A DNA stretch of 64,000 bases from Brienomyrus brachyistius (Eukaryota > Chordata > Actinopteri > Osteoglossiformes > Mormyridae). Under the pieces are notes generated by a model. The model was not told the DNA's origin. It made no database searches and was given only the letters and a program-made list of their open reading frames with translations. Shown piece by piece: positions 1 to 10,017 of the stretch. Numbering within the stretch: position 1 is the first letter of the stretch; every line of letters begins with the position of its first letter. Where the stretch lies: the NCBI RefSeq assembly GCF_023856365.1, contig NW_026042416.1, positions 248,001 to 312,000 on the forward strand. Direction: 5' to 3'. A program made the translations under genes and the position numbers.

Positions 1-498
1 CCACCTAGAATATTGTGTGCGGGTTTGGTTACCATACCTTAAGAAGGACATTGCTGCCTTGGAAAAGGTGCAACGTAGGGCAACGAGAATGATTCCTGGT
101 CTTAGAGGAATGTCTAATGAGGAGAGGTTAGCTGAGCTGAATCTGTTTAGCCTCGAGCAAAGGAGACTAAGGGGGGACATAATCCAGGTGTTTAAGATTC
201 TAACAGGTCTGGATGCTGTTCAGCCAAATGGCTATTTCAATGTTAGTTTAAATACCAGAACTCGTGGCCATAAGTGGAAATTAGCTGGAGAACATTTTAA
301 AACGAATTTGATGAAGCATTTCTGTACACAGCGTGTAGTTAGAGTATGGAATAGTCTTCCTGTTATTGTAACACAAGCTAAAACCCTGGGTTCTTTTAAA
401 TCAGAGCTAGATAAGATTTTTGAGCTATTAGCTAAGTTCTCCTCAAAGGAGCTTGATGGGCCGAATGGCCTCCTCTCATTTGTAAATCTCTTTGGTTC
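1..498 (+). pseudogene. CR1/L2-clade LINE, 3'-terminal ORF2 fragment
   Basis: Reading from base 2, the open frame begins HLEYCVRVW and continues through LEKVQRRATRMIPGL and RGDIIQVFKIL to VVRVWNSLP. This is the conserved C-terminal tail that follows the reverse transcriptase in CR1/L2-type non-LTR retrotransposons. The frame is cut at the window edge. The last bases before about 498 (a GGGCCGAATGGCC block followed by an AT-rich tail) look like the end of such an element. Only the tail is present, so it cannot act alone. A near-identical copy with slightly more upstream sequence lies at 44841-45373. The open frame runs on to 733 only because another LINE fragment is fused to it. Confidence 0.75.
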
Positions 499-632
499 TT
501 ATGAGTCAGCTTACAGAGATGAGGTCCAGAAACTGATAGGTTGGAGTTCAGCAAACAATTTGGCACTAAACAGCACAAAGACAAAGGAATCACTGACTTC
601 AGGAAGGATGGAGGCGACACTGGCCTGCCTAG
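499..632 (+). pseudogene. Rex1-like LINE reverse-transcriptase fragment fused downstream
   Basis: Translated, this reads YRDEVQKLIGW, then SANNLALNSTKTKE. This matches the part of the RT domain after the catalytic YADD box in Rex1/CR1-type LINEs, where a lysine-rich KTKE block follows an NNL.LN motif. After a frameshift it continues as DFRKDGGDTGLP, the usual next block. About 40 codons survive. It abuts the CR1-like 3' end without a visible target duplication, so it looks like recombination or nested-insertion debris. The same junction is at 45374-45508. Confidence 0.6.
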
Positions 633-1020
633 ATGGATGGATGGATGTTTTTATTGACATTGTAAGTACAATGAGATTTAGTTTGGAACGCGCCAGCAGC
701 TACACAGTATATTTACAATTATATAGATTGTGAGGCATAAAATAAGGTGTGAGTAATATAACATAACGACATAATATAAGTAATCATTAATTAATCATTA
801 CAGATGGTATGAGGTGTGAACCGCTAGGCTGCTATGGCATGTTTGGTATCAAACCGATGGAAAATCACTCCAGTTTCCAAATCTGGTCAGTGGTTACCAC
901 GAAAGTGAATATATCAAAAGTTACACCAGCCTAACGAAAATCATCAATACAAGGGAAATCACTCTGGTCATAAATCTCAAAAGGACTGATACAGACCCCC
1001 TTCCGAAAGCCCGCCAAATG
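633..1020. other. No gene seen; AT-rich flank
   Basis: A short ATGG repeat near 632-645 is followed by AT-rich DNA. I see no conserved coding frame, RNA gene or repeat terminus. The stretch is repeated at about 45509-45895. Confidence 0.5.
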
Positions 1021-1030
1021 GATGGTCAGC

Positions 1031-1090
1031 CATTGGTCCAGGAGTCGAATTCCTGGTCACTCCTATTCACGAACTTTACACTATAAAACC
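1031..1090 (+). promoter_or_regulatory. TATA-box promoter-like block, possibly in an LTR or lost first exon
   Basis: An inverted CCAAT box (ATTGG, 1032-1036), a perfect interrupted palindrome (CCAGGA at 1038-1043, TCCTGG at 1051-1056) and TATAAAA at 1082-1088 lie in promoter order. The purine-rich tract at 1100-1230 would be the 5' leader. An AATAAA lies at about 1640. The layout could be an LTR with R/U5 downstream, but I found no paired terminal repeat. The copy is at 45906-45965. Confidence 0.35.
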
Positions 1091-2790
1091 TGGCACCTCA
1101 GAACAAAGCCAGGAGAGGAGAAACAGAAGGGAGGAGAAAACAAAAGACCATCAGCACGAAGAGAGGCAGAGAACATCAGCCCAAGAGAAGAGAAGCCCAC
1201 AAGAAGCCCTCCTGAAGCCTATCAGTGAAGACCCAGCTGGACAGAGAACTGCAACCAAGCCCAAGCTTCACCAGGAGAGGGAATCAGAGGGGCTCCACTC
1301 CAACAACCGCTGCAAACACCGCGCCTCCCTGAGTGCCATCACCCATCAGCTCATCAGCCTCCGCAACCAACTGCCAAGACCCCCCCCCCCCCCCCCACTC
1401 TGCAACCAAGTAAACAAACTTCCTTTCATTTATAACAACCTAAACTCCTATTCACCTGCTATATTACTTTAGGACAGTATTTCCACAAATTGCTTGCTTT
1501 GCAGAACAGTATTTTCCCTTTTAAGGTTACTCATTTTAAATCTGGTCATTGCATTTTCATGATTACATTGTTTGTGTCCACTCCGTTATTTCGTGTTTAT
1601 TGTTTGTTAGGTGTAATGTCTGTCTTATGTTAGTTATAGGAATAAATGCATGTCTTTTACACAACTTCAGCCTCCGTTCATTGAGTGCTCACAAGAATCC
1701 CTGCCTGTGCGATCTACGCTCTGAAACCTCAAATTCGCCTGAAATATCGCGAGACTCTCTCTCATTGGCCGTGAGGGGAGCTTCGCTACCGATCGTTTAC
1801 ATTACCTGGTGACGCAGCTCGTTGGACAAGCCTTCTATTCTAACCCAGGTTATTACGTGATACTGGTTATTAATGAGTTCCATTTAAGTCACACATTAAC
1901 AGACTCACGGTGTTTCGCAATTGAGTTTGAGCCGACCATTCAGCATAAAAATTGGTTAATAATCACAAGGCACAAGGTTTAAACTTATTCTGAGCACACA
2001 ATTTAAACTTTTTATGACCGAACGTGCAGTGAAGAAGCGCTACTGTCAACTGGTTGCAAAAGTCGCACTCATGGCAATCTGAAGGCATTTAAGCGGGATC
2101 ATATGGGCTTATTATAGTTATTTTTATTTCTATTATTAGTAGTTATATTATTTTGTTTTATTTTCGGTGATTTCATTGTAGTTCTTTCGTATTAAACTGC
2201 AGTAAACTTTAACCCTATGTCTGACGAGATTCTCAGATGTAGCGCTTTGTTTCCAGGTTCAATTCGGACGAGTGTCTCCGTTTCTATATATCCTGGGAGA
2301 GATCTCTCTATTAGCGAACGGGAATACTTGTTATGAGGTTCTAACCTAAATTATGTTGCGCTTGGACATAAGACCGATAGCTTAGTTACCTATCAGGATC
2401 ATACTCGTATGTGTGTGCCTGCTTTAGACAAAGCAAGTTTAACACAACTTTGCGCTGTGAGCCAAGTGTGTGTCATTTAGAAATTGGGAGTCTCCTGTGC
2501 TTGAGACCCGCCGTGGTTAAGCACCATTTGCGACGAGATATAGTGCACTCACAATTTAAATCTGTCGCCGTAACGCGTGCGCCGTCTCGCTTCAGTAATT
2601 GTTTTAAGGGGTGATGACGAAGATGACGAATTTACTTTCCTGAAGAGGAGCAGGATGGGTCACGCGTTCTGTAAGATTTGTCTCCCACGGGGAAGGAACG
2701 ATGTCAGTCGGCATGAAAAATCCAAGTCATTAGTGAATGACAGAGCCGCATGAGTGAACATGAAAAATTAATAGAAAATAAATGACAAAT
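1091..2790. other. No gene recognised; duplicated flank
   Basis: Short frames occur, none with a recognisable domain or a long codon-like run. A poly-C run at about 1380-1397 is shorter in the duplicate (about 46256-46269). The block is otherwise almost identical to 45966-47663. Confidence 0.5.
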
Positions 2791-2880
2791 GGTTATTTTA
2801 TATTTTATATATTTTATATATTTATATTTATATTTATATTATATTTTATATAATTTATATTATTTTATATTTCCTGTCTT
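2790..2880. repeat. TATATTTTA minisatellite
   Basis: Degenerate TATATTTTA/TTTATATT units. Related tracts are at 47665-47745, 48686-48800 and 49738-49850, and an inverted version is at 21716-21775. Confidence 0.8.
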
Positions 2881-2896
2881 AAAATGTAAGGGATAC

Positions 2897-4612
2897 ACGT
2901 GGTCATTTCCGTTGTTTCCTGTTTCCTGCGAGAGTGATACTGACTGCTAGCGCGCGAACTTTGAAACCATAGATATCACCTAAATAATAATTCGAGTTAA
3001 GTCATTGGGAAAAAGCTTCGCAAGATTAATAATCCTCCAAAATAAATAAATAAAATTTCCCAGACCCCGACGGATTAATCACCTACGCAAGTACCGACCC
3101 ACGATCTTCGTTCAATTAAGAAGGTGCTTCCAGCCTTACAGCCTCAGTTTACGTAAGTACAACGCCATGTCTACTGTTCCGTGTTCTGAGTGTAATATGT
3201 TTAGCTATTCTTCTCCAGTCATTAGCGGTATTTATACATGTGAGAAGTGTCAGTTAGTCGCTAGACTGACGGAGAAGATTGTAGTGTTAGAGGGACGTAT
3301 CCGGACGTTACATAACATTCAGGAGAATGAGAGTTTTATTGACTCAGTATTAGCGGCTCCGGATATGTCCGCGATAGCCAGTAAGTCTCCCCCTGCTCCG
3401 GCAGCAGAGCCTTCGCAGCAAGGCGAGTGGGTGACGACCCGGCGGCATAGTCGCAAATCCAAACCAAACTTACACCGGCACCATTCGCCTATCCGCGTTT
3501 CCAACAGGTTCTCCCCACTCAGTGAAACTCCCACTGAGACGCCTGTTGAAAGTGCTCTAATAATTGGTGATTCTATTCTAAGAAACGTGAGAGTAGCGAC
3601 TCCAGCGACCATTGTAAATTGTCTCCCGGGTGCCAGAGCGACCGACATCTCGGCAAATTTAAAAGTGCTGGCTAAAAGTAAACGTAAATACTCTCAGATA
3701 GTTATCCACGTCGGCACTAATGATGTCCGATTGAGGCAATCGGAGATCACAAAGGCAAATTTTAAAGAGGTGTGCAACATTGCGAAGAAGATGTGTGTGT
3801 CAGTAACGTGCTCTGTCCAGACTAAAAACTCAAGTCCAGACTAAAAACACACCTGTTTAGTTTAGCGTATAGGGACACTAGTTCTAGCCCTAGCTAACTC
3901 TTCACTCCCAGGCAGACCTGTAGTGTGAGGTGTAGAGCTGGGTGGGGATCGGTGCCATTGGCTTTGGATGAACTGGATTGTCAGTGCTGTCACTCTAGCT
4001 TTGCAATCTCTTGTGGAACTGGAGTGCTGACATTTCAGGGACTCCCCATGCCGGCATTCCCACTTGCCTCTCCCTCCTACTGATGCTGCCATAGCCATAT
4101 CTGCCGGAGCTTGCAGATTGCACTTCATATTGTACTCACCTAGCTTTTAGCACTGCCAATAGCCTCCTCTACTATGCCTAATTGTACATTTTATTTCCCC
4201 TACTCCTCCTGGGGGTGATGCCTGGAGACCTCAATCTATCAAGATATCCAGCACACCCGACCACCACCAGTGACGTCCCTGCATCCAGCTCGCCGTTCTG
4301 ATCTTCCATGTATGACCCGCTGCCTTACCTCTGGTTGCCTGGCAATTGGAAGAAGACTCGGCTTCGGCATTGGCTTATCTTCCTTGCTCTCCTCTCTCTA
4401 TTTGACTATCCCTGCCGGCCCCTGGAGGATGGGCTTCCCCTTTGAGTCTGGTCCCTCTCAAGGTTTCTTCCTTCTAGGGAGTTTTTCCTTGCCACTGTCG
4501 CCTATGGCTTACTCACTGGGGGCTTTGGGTGAGGATACTGTAAAGCGCTTTGAGACAATGTAATGTTGTGATAATGCGCTATATAAAAATAAATTTTTTG
4601 TTTGTTGTTGTT
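2897..4612 (+). mobile_element. L2-type LINE, internally deleted, GATAC target duplication
   Basis: The element is bounded by GATAC at 2892-2896 and 4613-4617. It has a 5' untranslated part, a 225-residue ORF1-like frame (3167-3844), the last codons of an L2 ORF2 and a typical L2 3' untranslated region ending in a GTT-rich tail. That region includes a block near 4420-4530 that keeps a conserved GGAGGATGGGCTTCCCCTTT motif, and GTAAAGCGCTTTGAGACAAT near 4541. Most of ORF2 (endonuclease and RT) is missing. Three paralogous sites (47759, 48818, 49871) read straight through and look empty. Copy 2 of the large module keeps only the last 76 bases of the element (21913-21988). Confidence 0.85.
3167..3844 (+). 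pseudogene. L2 LINE ORF1 with SGNH-esterase-like domain, fused to ORF2 tail
   Basis: The predicted 225-residue protein starts [12 protein letters not shown]. It has a CxxC pair (YTCEKCQ) near residues 24-27, a short coiled-coil-like stretch (about 30-60), a Ser/Pro/basic linker and a lipase/esterase-like part. In the last, [12 protein letters not shown] (about 130-141) carries the nucleophile GDS block and IVIHVGTND (about 178-186) the third SGNH block. Such esterase domains are known in ORF1 proteins of CR1/L2 LINEs. The C-terminal His block is missing. From about 3800 the frame enters a short duplicated motif (GTCCAGACTAAAAAC twice). An alternative frame then reads [14 protein letters not shown] and stops in TAA at 3894-3896, the end of an L2 ORF2. 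The element therefore lost about 3 kb between ORF1 and the ORF2 tail, with short homology at the junction. Confidence 0.7.
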
Positions 4613-4705
4613 GATACTGGAGCCTGGTTGTGGTGGTGGGATGGCTCACGGCGGGTGCCGGAAAATTTCCTTTATTTTCAAATCCAAACCTTGACAGGTA
4701 TGCTG

Positions 4706-5626
4706 CTGTTCCAAATCATGGGTGCATGTTACAAGTGCGGAACATATTTTAACTTAGTACTAACTTAGCATCATATTTGATCTGATTCGACTGAATATCC
4801 CAGGTTTCCATCTCTCATGCATCTGGTGTGACGTGTTTTCAGACTCTCAGGCTGGCGCAAAGAAATCTTACGGGAATTGAACGTCTCACTCCGGCCAGCT
4901 GACCAAAGTTGGTAACCTTGGTATTGTGTGTAGGAGATTCGGTATAACTATAATTTTGTAGTTTTGCCTGAAACGCAAAAATAAAACAAAGCAATTAAAG
5001 CCGATCAGTGGCTCAAATTGTGCTGTAGCGATTGAAGAACTTTTGTCGGAAGTTGGATTCGAACTTGGGATGCCTTACTTGGGAGAACAGAATACCAGAA
5101 TAGAGTAGGTTAAGTCCAGCCTTGGCTTCCAAGCTGACGTTTTTCTACATATGTGCTTGTGTATCATGGACAGTAAGAGGGGGCAGGCAAGGAGAGAATT
5201 TCTCTCTTTGGGGATCAATAGAGTGTTGTTATTATAACGTCTAAAAAGTATGATGGTCTGTCGATAAATCAATAACAATATCAATGAAGTCAATGTTTAT
5301 CTAAAGGAATCAGAATTCAGGAAAAGCCAGGGGCCGGACCGAGTGTAGGGGGCGTGGCCAGAGACAGCCTGCTGACTGTTCCAAATCATGGGTGCATGTT
5401 ACAAGTCCGGAACATATTTTAACTTAGTACTAACTTAGCATCATATTTGATCTGATTCGACTGAATATCCCAGGTTTCCATCTCTCATGCATCTGGTGTG
5501 ACGTGTTTTCAGACTCTCAGGCTGGCGCAAAGAAATCTTACGGGAATTGAACGTCTCACTCCGGTCAGCTGACCAAAGTTGGTAACCTTGGTATTGTGTG
5601 TAGGAGATTCGGTATAACTATAATTT
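4706..5626 (+). repeat. 251 bp direct repeat, period 670
   Basis: 4706-4956 and 5376-5626 are near-identical direct repeats (CTGTTCCAAATC... to ...GGTATAACTATAATTT). The pair recurs in copy 2 and copy 3. The same sequence also forms part of the tandem 1.05 kb units at 47761-49872. Confidence 0.85.
5044..5100 (-). pseudogene. tRNA-Leu-like 3' fragment, B-box damaged
   Basis: On the minus strand this resembles the 3' half of a vertebrate tRNA-Leu: an anticodon-stem-like TTCTGGT, a long variable-arm-like segment, then AGTTCGAATCC and ACTTCCGACA. The copy at 22460-22513 preserves GGCGTGGGTTCGAATCC intact. No 5' half (no GGCCGAGTGG A-box) is present, so it is not a functional gene. Confidence 0.4.
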
Positions 5627-6489
5627 CGTTCTCCATTTACATGCCCGTAGTGTCTTTAACCGGCTGCACAAACTGGATCCGCCTCCATTACGACACAACT
5701 TTGCCCTTATTGGCTTAAGAATTTAGTCACATACATGACGTATATCTGCTATTTCTCCCGAGAAGCAGGTAAAGCAGTGGTAACTGCTTTGTAGTTAATT
5801 TACCTGGTAAAATTAAGTTTAAATAAATGATATAAATACTGTAATAGTACTCGTGAGCTTTGTTTATTTGTTATTAGTTATTGTAATGTTGCGCTGCTTT
5901 ATTTGTTTAATCGTCTAGTCTGTGGAGACATTCAAGTTAATCAAATAAGAATTGCACTGTACACTGTACATGACCATAAAAACTTTGTATCCTTGAAATA
6001 AATGTTTTTGATCTTTTCCTTGGCAGTTATCTTTTTACACAGGGCCTCTATGTACACGATAGTTTTTTTTTTCACGACTAACAGTATGGATCAGGAGTTG
6101 GTTATTGTAAAAGAAGTAATGTGCATGCAGGTGATATTTGTATAGATTTATCCACACCCTTGTAGCAGTGCTGCCATTGCAGTCAGATCTCGCAAACTAG
6201 GAGTATTAGTTGTCTTTATTTCTCTTTATTTCTTGACGCCAACCCTCTCCATTAATCCGGGCTTGGGACTGGCACCTACCTGAGCTGGCTTGCTCCCTTA
6301 AGTGGCTGGGTTAGGCTAAACTATATATATATATTTACCAAGACTACAATAAAACATCTCGAAATGTGTAGTCTAGCAAAACGCAGTTTAAAGAAGGTAG
6401 CCTACCTGGCGAAATTGCAAACAAATTAAGGGCGTTAGGCAGCCTTTAGATCCTACCCATCATGCACTGCAGTTTTTTGCTAATTCCTC
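5627..6489. other. No gene recognised
   Basis: AT-rich sequence with a short TA run near 6322 and no coding frame of note. 6225-6500 has an inverted, diverged paralog at 41045-41490. Confidence 0.5.
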
Positions 6490-6500
6490 AAATGGAAAAC

Positions 6501-6862
6501 TGTCCATCCATCCATCCATTTTCCAAACCGCTTATCCTACTGGATCGCGGGGGGTCTGGAGCCTATCCCGGAAGCAATGGGCACGAGACAGGGAACAACT
6601 CAGGATGGCGGGCCAGCCCATCGCAGGGCACACTCACACACTATTCACTCACGCATACACTCCTATGGGCAATTTAGCAACTCCAATTAGCCTCAGCATG
6701 TTTTTGGACTGTGGGGGAAACCAGAGTACCCGGAGGAAACCCCACGATGACATGGGTAGAACATGCAAACTCCACACACATGTGACCCAGGTGGAGACTC
6801 GAACCCGGGCCCTAGAGGTGTGAGGCAACAGTGCTAACCACTGCACCACCATGCTGCCCCCT
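6501..6862 (-). mobile_element. tRNA-derived SINE with 11 bp target duplication
   Basis: Read on the minus strand it starts with a GGGGCAGCATGG head, an A-box-like GGTGCAGTGGTTAGC and a B-box-like GGGTTCGAGTCTCC. It then has a long body (CTGTGGGGGAAACCAGAG region) and ends in (ATGG)n. Perfect direct repeats AAATGGAAAAC flank it at 6490-6500 and 6863-6873, which is strong evidence of retroposition. The family is widespread in fish genomes; I do not assign a database name. Confidence 0.8.
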
Positions 6863-6873
6863 AAATGGAAAAC

Positions 6874-7658
6874 CATTAAATACAAAAGGAAAACAAAAGT
6901 GCTGTAAGACTGTATACTTATGTGTATGTTAGTAAAGGCTGTAGCTGACACAACGGACCCCACTAATTAGAAAGGGGTAATTGTACACATGTGGCATCCA
7001 GTATGTTCTTCTATAACAGTTTTTAAAAAAAAAAAAAAAACTCACATTACACAAATTGGCACTATCAAAACGAGGATTATGGGGAAAATGGGGACTGTGA
7101 TGGAGATTACATACACGTAGGCATGGTATTTAGTTTTTTTTAATCTGGTCACCTTCCAGAGTAATTGTAAACTAAAACCATCTTCACCCTATTTGATTCT
7201 TTATAAATGGACAATCAGTCGTGCAGTAAATGGGGGTATAGAGAGACACAGAGCTTGTCTAACAAGAAACCCTGGGAAGCTAACATTAATAGGGTGGGTA
7301 TGGATAGCAAAACCATTGATACAGATTACAGATTTATATCTCACCTGAACCCTGGCGGGCTCCGTGCCAATAGGGGTTGGGATTAGGGTTAGTTAACTTA
7401 AGTAGTAATATTGATGTGTATATTCTCCTATTCTCCAGTCAGTGAATCGTGAAACGTAATGTTAATATGTTTCTATACCTATATGTTCTGCTTAAAAACC
7501 CATAAAGGCAAGCACAGTGTTTAGACATTCTGTTACTTAGACTAGTAAACACTAAGATCCTTCAGCTTTCAATTAACCTGACACAACAGTCTAAACAACA
7601 AATGTGTGCCATGTCATTTGTCATCTTTACATCTTGTATCCTTTATATGGTAATTGGA
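6874..7658. other. No gene recognised
   Basis: Mixed AT-rich DNA with a poly-A run at about 7024-7040 whose length differs between module copies. No coding frame or repeat terminus found. Confidence 0.5.
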
Positions 7659-9059
7659 TTTTCAAGGTGGAATTGCAGGTCGATCATTTTAAGGATCTAG
7701 ATGTAAACCTCCCTGGTGTTGCTTTAATATTTTTTTTGCACAATTTGCTTCACACACTTCCTCCAGCAGAGAAGCTTACAATACTACACCCCACCAAATG
7801 ACTGGATGATGCCTTTTTATTTAAGGTCTGGCTGTGAGCCTCGATTACCGATACACTATCTTCAGGCTCCTGCCGGGATCAGTCAGTATGGTGGACCTTT
7901 GGAGGAATGGGTACAAAACCATCAGGAAAGTTTGCAGGTGCTTCAAGAGTATGTGAAGGCTTAGTTGGAGGAACAAGCCACACCACGAAATCGGAAACAC
8001 AATGAGTTGGTTAATGATTAGGGGTTTGATGAAGGTCAGCTGGTGTGTTTGCGGAACCATGTTCGAGGTAAAATACAGGATCATTGGGATGCCTGTTTGT
8101 ATATGGTAGTTCGGTGTCCCCAAGATCAGGGTGCAGTTTACTCTGCAACTCCAATGGAGGGGGACGGGGTTGTCCGTCAAGTTCACCGAACAGAGTTGCG
8201 TCCAGTACCACAGGGGGTTGTTATGTCAGGGGAAGATGTTCTGGTAATGTCTCCTGAGTCTGGGTTGCCCACAGGGGCAACAGAAATGGAATCGGATGAG
8301 GACTCTGTGATTTTACGGGGACAGGGCTGGTGGGAGGGGTCGCAATAGAGCATCCACAAGTAGGCCTCGTATAATGGAGGAGGTTATGTCCCCCCCGAGG
8401 TGTAGAGACCAGTTAAACGTTCGGTGAGGTCCACCACTGGTCATCATACCAACCCTTATAAGTTACCACGGTCAGTGAATGATCGTTCGGTTGGGGAGGA
8501 AGACCAGTGGTTTGGGGATAGAATTCTTAGCTGTGATCGTTGGGTCATCAATTTCATTTTGGGGGATGGATTGTAGCCAGGCAATTATAGGCAGGTATAG
8601 GAACTGCAGTTCGGACTGGAGGCATAGCCGGGGCGAGATGGCTGTGCATGTTCCGATGGTAGGGCATATTGGCAAAGGAGCAGGCACGGGAAAGACAGGC
8701 AGGGTCCTGATAGATTTGGTGGAGCATCGGCGGGCATATTGAATTTGCAGTGTAGCAGCCTTTCTGTTTGCTTGTTTCAGGGGTGAACAATCTTATCCGC
8801 AAAGGGCCGGTGTGTATGCAGGTTTTCGCTGCAACTCCCTAATTAGATTTCTAATTAGAGGACTGATTAGCTGAAGAGTCCTCATACCTGGTTTTGAAGA
8901 GCTGACCTAAAGGTTACCCCAAAAACCTGTTTTTTTTTTGTTTGAATGGGGCAGTGAGTCATGGGGTAAACTACTGTTCTTTAGGGGTTTTCAAGGTGGA
9001 ATTACGGGTCGATAATTTTAAGGATCAGGTTGTAAACCTCCCTGGTGTTGCTTTAATAT
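7659..9059 (+). repeat. 72 bp direct repeats flanking a gypsy integrase remnant
   Basis: 7659-7730 and 8988-9059 share a 72 bp motif (TTTTCAAGGTGGAATT... to ...GTTGCTTTAATAT) at about 90 percent identity by eye. Between them lies the integrase end. They could be remnants of terminal repeats or an internal duplication of the host element. The arrangement is kept in all three module copies. Confidence 0.6.
7797..8348 (+). pseudogene. Ty3/gypsy integrase C-terminal remnant
   Basis: One frame reads PFYLRSGCEPRLPIHYL, then EEWVQNHQESLQVLQEYVKA, a TAG (7962-7964), LEEQATPRNRKHNEL, a second TAG (8019-8021), and then GQLVCLRNHVRGKIQDHWDA and VHRTELRP, ending at TAG 8346. The order (FGREPRLP-like block, LxxxA helix, GDxVLLRN-like block, KIxDxW, hxVHRNxLRP) is that of the distal integrase and chromodomain-like end of fish Ty3/gypsy Pol. 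In intact elements this domain binds target chromatin during cDNA integration. Catalytic residues, RT and protease are absent and two stops interrupt it. Copies at 25209-25760 and 53093-53644 share both stops, so the damage predates duplication. Confidence 0.75.
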
Positions 9060-9530
9060 GTTTTATCTGAGGTTGTATCGTGTATTATCAAGCCAGCCGG
9101 CTTAGTGGCCTCGGGAGCGGGGTTTAGTGGGAGCAGCTGGCTAGTTTTATTTTCTTTTTTGTTTGTGTCTTTTTCTTTGTTGTATGTATATTTTGGGTTC
9201 ATTATTAGGCAGGCTGGGCCTTTTGGCACCTGTAGTCTGGGTGCTGGATTGCCCATAGGGGTCTTTTTTATTGCTGTGATTTGCTGTGTCATTCACTAGT
9301 GTGATTTGTGCTGGATGTGTTTTTAAGGTTGTGCTGTGGCGTGTACCTGAGCAAACTTTGGGCAACCTGTTCTCTTGTTGGCTTTATTGACAAAGGGTGG
9401 ATTAGTCTAATTACGGCCTGCTACAAATAGCTGCATATAACGTATAAAAAAAATCACCTTATGGGTGCAAGATAGGGTAGCAAGATCTTGAGTTTTTTTT
9501 ACAGTACTCGGGTACGTTTTAAAATTTTCG
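8349..9530. other. No gene; probable transposon-derived DNA
   Basis: Includes a short AT-palindromic block (CTAATTAG twice at about 8847-8867) inside a dispersed-repeat-like segment, and T-rich sequence at 9105-9420 that may be LTR remains. No confident terminus. Confidence 0.4.
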
Positions 9531-9531
9531 A

Positions 9532-9660
9532 CCAATCAGCAAACATTATTCTGACAGCATAGCTGGGAAACCAATGAAAAGTGAGTGCAACGTTCTAGAA
9601 CTTGACTTCGGGTTGACGCTCCCTATAAAAGAGCTGGGTACTGCTTCAAGGCGTTCAGTT
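9532..9660 (+). promoter_or_regulatory. CCAAT/HSE-like/TATA/Inr core promoter
   Basis: Two CCAAT boxes (9532-9536 in ACCAATCAGC, 9571-9575) and a perfect TTCTAGAA dyad (9593-9600, the core of a heat-shock element) precede TATAAAA (9624-9630). A TTCAGTT initiator about 33 bases further on places the start near 9657. Spacing and order are canonical for an inducible vertebrate gene. The dyad has only two good nGAAn blocks, so heat-shock control is an inference. The block is identical in the other module copies (26944-27072, 54828-54956). Confidence 0.55.
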
Positions 9661-9722
9661 GGCGCTACCTCCTGATAGAGTAGCACTGTACGGCTCTTGT
9701 TCCGTAAAACAACATCAAAAGG

Positions 9723-10011
9723 ATGAAAAAAAAAACAATATTTAAAGAAGACGAAAAAAATCAATTTTTAAAGAAGACGAAAAAAACATCGTCTAAAAAA
9801 ATAAGCCAAAAAAATAATATCCGAAGAAGGAAAAACATGCAAAGTAAAAAAAAACAAACAAAAATAAAAAACAATATCCAAAGAAGAAGGAAAAAAACAT
9901 CCAAAGGGAGAAAAGAAGAACTGAAGGGCCAACGAGGTAGGAGGAAATACAAATTTCGTTTCAGCACCGTTGGAGTGCCAAGCCGTGAAAAGCATTTGGC
10001 CAGAAGACAAG
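9723..10011 (+). CDS. Hypothetical lysine-rich first exon downstream of the promoter
   Basis: The ATG lies about 66 bases after the predicted start site. The frame is extremely basic at first (KKKTIFKEDEKN, repeated KKTKK/RRRKK runs, residues 1-75) and then becomes ordinary (KYKFRFSTVGVPSREKHLARRQ). A consensus splice donor (AAGGTAAGTG) falls at 10011/10012, phase 1. I recognise no family. The A-rich start could be low-complexity leader rather than protein. Copy 3 (55019) keeps the frame, while copy 2 has one extra A near 27205 that shifts it. I could not find a convincing second exon before the satellite array. It may be the head of a gene cut off by the repeats, or a retroelement leader. 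Confidence 0.3.
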
Positions 10012-10017
10012 GTAAGT

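Larger units (their letters stand above)
1..2896 (+). repeat. Duplicated flank, copy A (partner 44876-47763)
   Basis: Base 1 aligns with 44876 and the match continues, with small length changes in the poly-C and TATATTTTA tracts, to the GATAC at 2892-2896 and 47759-47763. In copy A an L2 element follows the GATAC. In copy B the sequence runs straight into TGGAGCC, so the partner shows the uninterrupted site. Confidence 0.9.

Noticed and set aside
6462..6963. 70-100 codon frames on both strands across the SINE
   Set aside because: They lie in the SINE body and cross its ends; no coding signal.
7373..7392. GGGGTTGGGATTAGGGTTAG, telomere-like
   Set aside because: Only about two imperfect TTAGGG units; no array.
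9532..9660. Start of an hsp70-type gene
   Set aside because: Promoter boxes fit, but the downstream frame has no chaperone motif and is spliced rather than a long intronless ORF.
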